The notes beneath the pieces were generated by a model. The model made no database searches, was not told where the DNA came from, and was given only the letters and a program-made list of their open reading frames with translations. Shown here in pieces: positions 32,625-35,921 of a stretch of 35,921 bases of DNA. The stretch lies in the NCBI GenBank assembly GCA_035395685.1, contig DAOPBR010000029.1, forward strand, positions 1 to 35,921, given 5' to 3'. The translations under genes were made by a program, and so were the position numbers. How positions within the stretch are numbered: the first letter of the stretch is position 1; every line of letters begins with the position of its first letter. The DNA comes from JAKJGA01 sp029554345. Its GTDB lineage: Bacteria > Spirochaetota > UBA4802 > JAFGJZ01.

Positions 32625-32927
32625 CGCAATAGAAAACACCGTTGCTCCTGGGAGCGGTCTGCGGAGCATCCGTTGCTTCTGGAATCTGTTGACCATTCTT
32701 TTCCTATAACTGCTTCAAGAAAAACACCGTTTAGTTTTTACGAATATTCTTTTGATCAATAAGGGTTTCGGGATAATATGCTGATAGACATAAACCGCAT
32801 TATTGAAACTTTGACGGGTCGGAAATCACCGGATAAAATTTCCTGAGATAAAATTATTTGAATTAATATATAATTTGAATTACGATATACCAAGTGCTGT
32901 AGTTTTGCTGTAACGGGTGGTGCAGGT
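32625..32927. other. Degenerate stretch between the remnant and the regulator gene
   Basis: No intact gene is visible in these 303 bases. GCTCC-TG-GGAGC at 32644-32655 is a perfect 5-bp palindrome. Short frames such as ASRKTPFSFYEYSFDQ (ending near 32760) read like debris. Nothing more can be supported. Confidence 0.35.
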
Positions 32928-34184
32928 ATGGATAACAGAGATATTCTTGTTGTTGAAGACGATAAGATCATGTCCAAATACATTTCAGATATACTGAAAG
33001 ATGAAAATTATAATGTTTCGAATGCTTATGACGGTCTATCAGCTTTGGAAAAATATGAATCGGGAAACTACAGCGCCATTATAACAGATCTCGAAATGCC
33101 GCAGATGGACGGAATAGAACTTATCCAAAGACTTCAGGCGAAAGAATTCCCTCCGGTAATTATTGTGAGCACAGTGAAAAATGATCCCGATACAATAATA
33201 AGCATCATGAAAATGGGAGTTTACACCTATCTTCTGAAACCAATAAATTCGGCTGAATTGATTTTTTCGGTCAATAAGGGTTGTGAATACTCTAAGATTT
33301 TGCGGGCAAACATGGTCTATGAAAAGGAAAAAAATATCCGTTTGGAGAATCAGCTCGAATGGTACCGGTGGCGTGAAAGATTTGTCTCAGGTTCCAGGGC
33401 AGGAGCGGGAAGCAGTATCTTTCAGGGACTTCTGACGAGTTTTAATCAGGGGGCTGGATTCGGGTCAATGGTTTCCATGATTGATCTTCTTGCAGCAAAC
33501 GCGAAAAAAGAAAAAGGGTATTACAGGATAGATTCATCTTTTTTTGACGCAATAATCGATAATAATAAAATAGCCTCAAAGGCCTTGGATGTTCTAGCTT
33601 TTATAAGAGATATTATCGACAACGGTCTTGTTCTCAAAAAGGGGAAGGCTTCAGACATTCATGATATTTTTATTTCTTCGTCAAATGAGCTCAGAAAATA
33701 TTCGGACATTAAAAACCAGCATGTCATTGTCAGTGATATCAAGCCTTCTTTCGAGGAAGCCGAAATGCTTTTCAATTATGAGTCGGTGAAGAAGGTGGCT
33801 GATGAACTTTTACTGAATGCTTTCAAGTACTCGGAAAAAGATACTGATATTATAGTTCTCGCAGATATGGAAGACGGAAATTTCCGAATTTCCGTGATCA
33901 GTATGCCTGAGAAAACGGCTTATTCCGAAAAAGGGATTTCCATAGAATATGAGAACATAATTTTTGAACCTTTCTGCCGTTTGACTAAAACCGTACAGGA
34001 ATCATACCATACACTGGAATTCGGGCTTGGTTTGACTATGGTGGAAAAAATCATAAATGCTCATAAAGGTAAAATCAAACTTTACAACATAAAAGATCAT
34101 GCTTTCGTGAACGGTGATCCTTCCAGGGCGGTTGAAGTAAAAGTCTGCGCCGTTATGAGTATTCCTGTTATATCGGAATCTTGA
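32928..34184 (+). CDS. Response regulator with a C-terminal HATPase domain
   Basis: A 418-residue cytosolic protein. A receiver domain occupies residues 4-120: acidic pair D11/D12, phosphoacceptor D54 in ITDLEMPQMDG, and a conserved K in YLLKPI. A helical linker follows (KEKNIRLENQLEWYRWRERF). The C-terminal half has a GHKL ATPase: N box ADELLLNAFKYSEKD, F box IIFEPFCRL, G2 box FGLGLTMVEKIINAHKGKI. Between them, where a HisKA helix would be, no H-[ED] phosphoacceptor is seen; the region reads GFGSMVSMIDLLAANAK. It may therefore be a kinase-like regulator that binds ATP without autophosphorylating in the usual way. The start has GGTGG upstream. Confidence 0.88.
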   Translation: MDNRDILVVEDDKIMSKYISDILKDENYNVSNAYDGLSALEKYESGNYSAIITDLEMPQMDGIELIQRLQAKEFPPVIIVSTVKNDPDTIISIMKMGVYTYLLKPINSAELIFSVNKGCEYSKILRANMVYEKEKNIRLENQLEWYRWRERFVSGSRAGAGSSIFQGLLTSFNQGAGFGSMVSMIDLLAANAKKEKGYYRIDSSFFDAIIDNNKIASKALDVLAFIRDIIDNGLVLKKGKASDIHDIFISSSNELRKYSDIKNQHVIVSDIKPSFEEAEMLFNYESVKKVADELLLNAFKYSEKDTDIIVLADMEDGNFRISVISMPEKTAYSEKGISIEYENIIFEPFCRLTKTVQESYHTLEFGLGLTMVEKIINAHKGKIKLYNIKDHAFVNGDPSRAVEVKVCAVMSIPVISES

Positions 34185-34539
34185 TAAACTACGTAGAAGA
34201 GTTCAAGCGAATTGCACAGGAGAGCTCCGGTGTCAATAGATAATACTGATTTACAGTTTATCTTTTATTCTCTAAATTGATTTGCCGACAATAAACACAT
34301 GTGCGGTCTTTAGAGGCTTTCGTTAAAAGGTTTAGTTGACGATGTGAATTAGATTAAGTATCTGATACCTGAATAATGAAACTTGATTTCGTTTGTATTT
34401 CAATTGACTTAATGAAATGCAAAAACTATATCGGGCTCATATATTTAAAACTCGAACAAATTCAATTAAACAAGATTTTGAAGAATAAAATGTTTAATTC
34501 TGCTTGTCATATCTTAGATGAATAAATTGTGAGGATCTG
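34185..34539. other. Intergenic region with the second leader copy and a promoter
   Basis: No long gene is seen in these 355 bases. TTGACT (34404-34409), 17 bases and TATATC (34427-34432) give a plausible promoter for the tautomerase gene. The region 34412-34539 corresponds to the duplicated leader at 31.6 kb. A 38-codon frame from ATG 34412 is not conserved as protein in the other copy. Confidence 0.5.
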
Positions 34540-34569
34540 TTGGTTAAAATATACGGCATAGATGAGAAG
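34412..34569 (+). repeat. Tautomerase leader and first codons (copy 2, intact)
   Basis: Aligns with 31576-31738; this copy leads into the intact tautomerase gene. The copies differ by scattered substitutions and a few single-base indels. Confidence 0.8.
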
Positions 34570-34929
34570 TTGAATCCTGTCAAATCAAGAATTTCTGATC
34601 TTATAAACGAAGCTTTTGTTGAGTCGATTTCCTTTCCGTCCGATAAGCGCATACACAGATTTTTTCCGATGAAACGGGAGGATTTTTTTTACCCGGCTGG
34701 AAGGACTGACGCGTATACGATGATTGAAATTTCGATGATGGAAGGGCGCAGCGTTGAAGCCAAGAAAAATCTTATTAAAAATATTTTTTCAAAACTGCAG
34801 ACCGGCTTAAATATCAGTCCGGCGGATGTGGAAATTACAATTACTGAACAGCCGCCGCATTGCTGGGGATTCAGGGGAATAACCGGTGACGAAGCTGTAT
34901 TAAGTTATAAGGTTGACGTTAAGCCGTAA
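34540..34929 (+). CDS. Tautomerase-superfamily protein
   Basis: A 129-residue protein from TTG 34540, with GTGAGGAT about 5 bases upstream. The central pattern FPSDKRIHRFFPMKREDFFYP, then DAYTMIEISMMEGRSVEAKKNLI, is that of the Tautomerase_2-like family, which covers two beta-alpha-beta units. Tautomerases use an N-terminal Pro as catalytic base, exposed after Met removal; here residue 2 is Val, and no in-frame alternative start gives Pro. I recall related sequences that also start with V-K-I-Y-G, so this could be a family feature rather than a loss. Activity is uncertain. A truncated relict of the same gene lies at 31.7 kb. Confidence 0.8.
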   Translation: MVKIYGIDEKLNPVKSRISDLINEAFVESISFPSDKRIHRFFPMKREDFFYPAGRTDAYTMIEISMMEGRSVEAKKNLIKNIFSKLQTGLNISPADVEITITEQPPHCWGFRGITGDEAVLSYKVDVKP

Positions 34930-35066
34930 GAACGTGATTTCTCTTGTTGTATCTGTTATTATATCGTTGAGAAATTGAATTGTTGCTTAGTTGTCCATTA
35001 TTTTCGTGTCGTTATTTTTGCTTTTAGGGAAAATGATTATGATATATTCCGTTTGAGGGTTAATGT

Positions 35067-35288
35067 TTGAGTCAAAACATTAAAATAATACAAAGTTGTA
35101 TTAAAGATACAAGTGAAGCGATGAAAGAAAAAAATATATCTTATCGTTGTTAAAGATGTAATGCTATTCTACCGTCTATTCCCGGCAGAAACATTGGGTG
35201 TGATTGCGGTAATGTGTTTATTGATAACGATTATTGCAGATTATCTATTGATGACTATGGATTTTTTGAAGTAATAGAGAATGTCTGA
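35067..35288 (+). pseudogene. Zinc-ribbon protein gene with one in-frame stop
   Basis: From TTG 35067, preceded by GAGGGT 6 bases upstream, an open frame runs to TGA 35286-35288 and is broken only by TAA at 35151-35153 (codon 29). The product would begin MSQNIKIIQSC and contain SYRC-stop-RCNAILPSIPGRN and IGCDCGNVFIDND, a C-x-x-C ... C-x-C zinc ribbon of about 72 residues. TAA could come from AAA (Lys) by one change. It resembles small zinc-ribbon proteins of unknown function. It overlaps the next ORF start region slightly. A pseudogene is most likely; a sequencing error is possible. Confidence 0.65.
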
Positions 35289-35298
35289 AGGTGGATTT

Positions 35299-35832
35299 GT
35301 GCGCAAATTAATGTTTATATTCGTGGCATTATTGCTGTCATGCAGTACAAATGTAACTGAGTTTAGAAAATTAAAAGACTCGAAGGAGATATTTTATTCT
35401 ATAACTGACTATTTTACATTAACGATGGATTCACCAAAAAGTTTTTCTGCTGAAGAAAATTATTATTTTAAAGGCAATATTTATTTTAAGCTGCATATGG
35501 ATAATGGAAATAATAAATGTTACTATGATTTAATTGAATTGAAAGTATATGACGAAAACCATGTACCTTTAAAAATAGAAAGAATTGATATTGTTAAAGA
35601 TGGATCGCTGGTTGCTAGAAATGTCAATTTGTCAGATGCCGTGAATAAATATGAATTCAATGAAGTATATTTTGTATGTGAGAGTAGGATTGATAATAGT
35701 TTTAAAATATATATTGATTATAAAATTAAAATCTCAGTAATATTAGTTCAAGAAGAAGTCTTCGATTATTGGGATGAGAATGTCGAATTGACCAAATATA
35801 TAATAAAATGTGAAAGAAATATATTCATATAA
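35299..35832 (+). CDS. Lipoprotein, function unknown
   Basis: A 177-residue protein from GTG 35299, which has AGGTGG 4-9 bases upstream; an ATG 18 bases earlier overlaps the preceding pseudogene and lacks a ribosome site. The signal VRKLMFIFVALLLSC ends in a clear LLSC lipobox at Cys15. The mature part is beta-rich and Lys/Asn/Tyr-rich with no recognised domain; acidic and aromatic residues dominate the C-terminal half. AT-rich like the start of the window. Possibly part of the same accessory stretch as the zinc-ribbon gene. Confidence 0.7.
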   Translation: MRKLMFIFVALLLSCSTNVTEFRKLKDSKEIFYSITDYFTLTMDSPKSFSAEENYYFKGNIYFKLHMDNGNNKCYYDLIELKVYDENHVPLKIERIDIVKDGSLVARNVNLSDAVNKYEFNEVYFVCESRIDNSFKIYIDYKIKISVILVQEEVFDYWDENVELTKYIIKCERNIFI

Positions 35833-35921
35833 ATTTATAAATCATTTAAGGGTTTATCTGCATGTACCACTGCTGTCCCATAGAATCATAAGAAAACAAG
35901 AAAAATGCTATTAATTCTCAA

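Noticed and set aside
1..35921. tRNA or rRNA genes
   Set aside because: No cloverleaf pattern, TTCRANNY box with matching acceptor, or rRNA-like sequence was seen on either strand by eye.

Overview
The window looks like a chromosomal segment of a fairly AT-rich Gram-negative bacterium. Several short lipoproteins with a Cys near residue 15-20, secreted proteins, a periplasmic-type alpha-2-macroglobulin and a class A beta-lactamase point to an outer membrane. Strong GGAGG ribosome binding sites, frequent GTG/TTG starts and TTGACA-type promoters argue against Bacteroidota. A spirochaete-like lineage is my best guess, but nothing here proves it.

Left accessory region (1-4.6 kb): the 5' end of an IS481-type transposase runs off the edge. 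It is followed by an attC-like palindrome, a HEPN-like protein and three different toxin-antitoxin modules (RHH/RelE-ParE, BrnT-like/antitoxin, RHH/PIN). A class A2 beta-lactamase overlaps the PIN toxin gene by 4 bases, so it appears to be the third gene of a toxin-antitoxin operon. Similar leader repeats lie upstream of the first two modules.

Core region (4.6-30 kb): two tandem paralogous lipoproteins; a Nudix hydrolase; an ankyrin protein; a 1780-residue alpha-2-macroglobulin with an intact thioester; gatA; a TPR lipoprotein; typA/bipA; a parallel beta-helix lipoprotein; a TetR-SDR pair with two matching operators; a DUF2157 / GDYXXLXY / nucleotidyltransferase operon; a PH-like protein; a MoxR-DUF58-transglutaminase-like operon whose transglutaminase domain has Ser at the expected Cys position; and a 951-residue secreted TPR protein with an HExxH motif and a complete Cys-His-Asp transglutaminase triad.

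Right region (30-35.9 kb): two TPR-like proteins, a small secreted protein, a REC-HATPase regulator, a tautomerase and a lipoprotein. Among them are decayed pieces: a duplicated tautomerase leader with a truncated gene start, the C-terminal end of an HD-GYP domain, and a zinc-ribbon gene with one in-frame TAA.

All assignments come from reading motifs and translations by eye. No database search was run.
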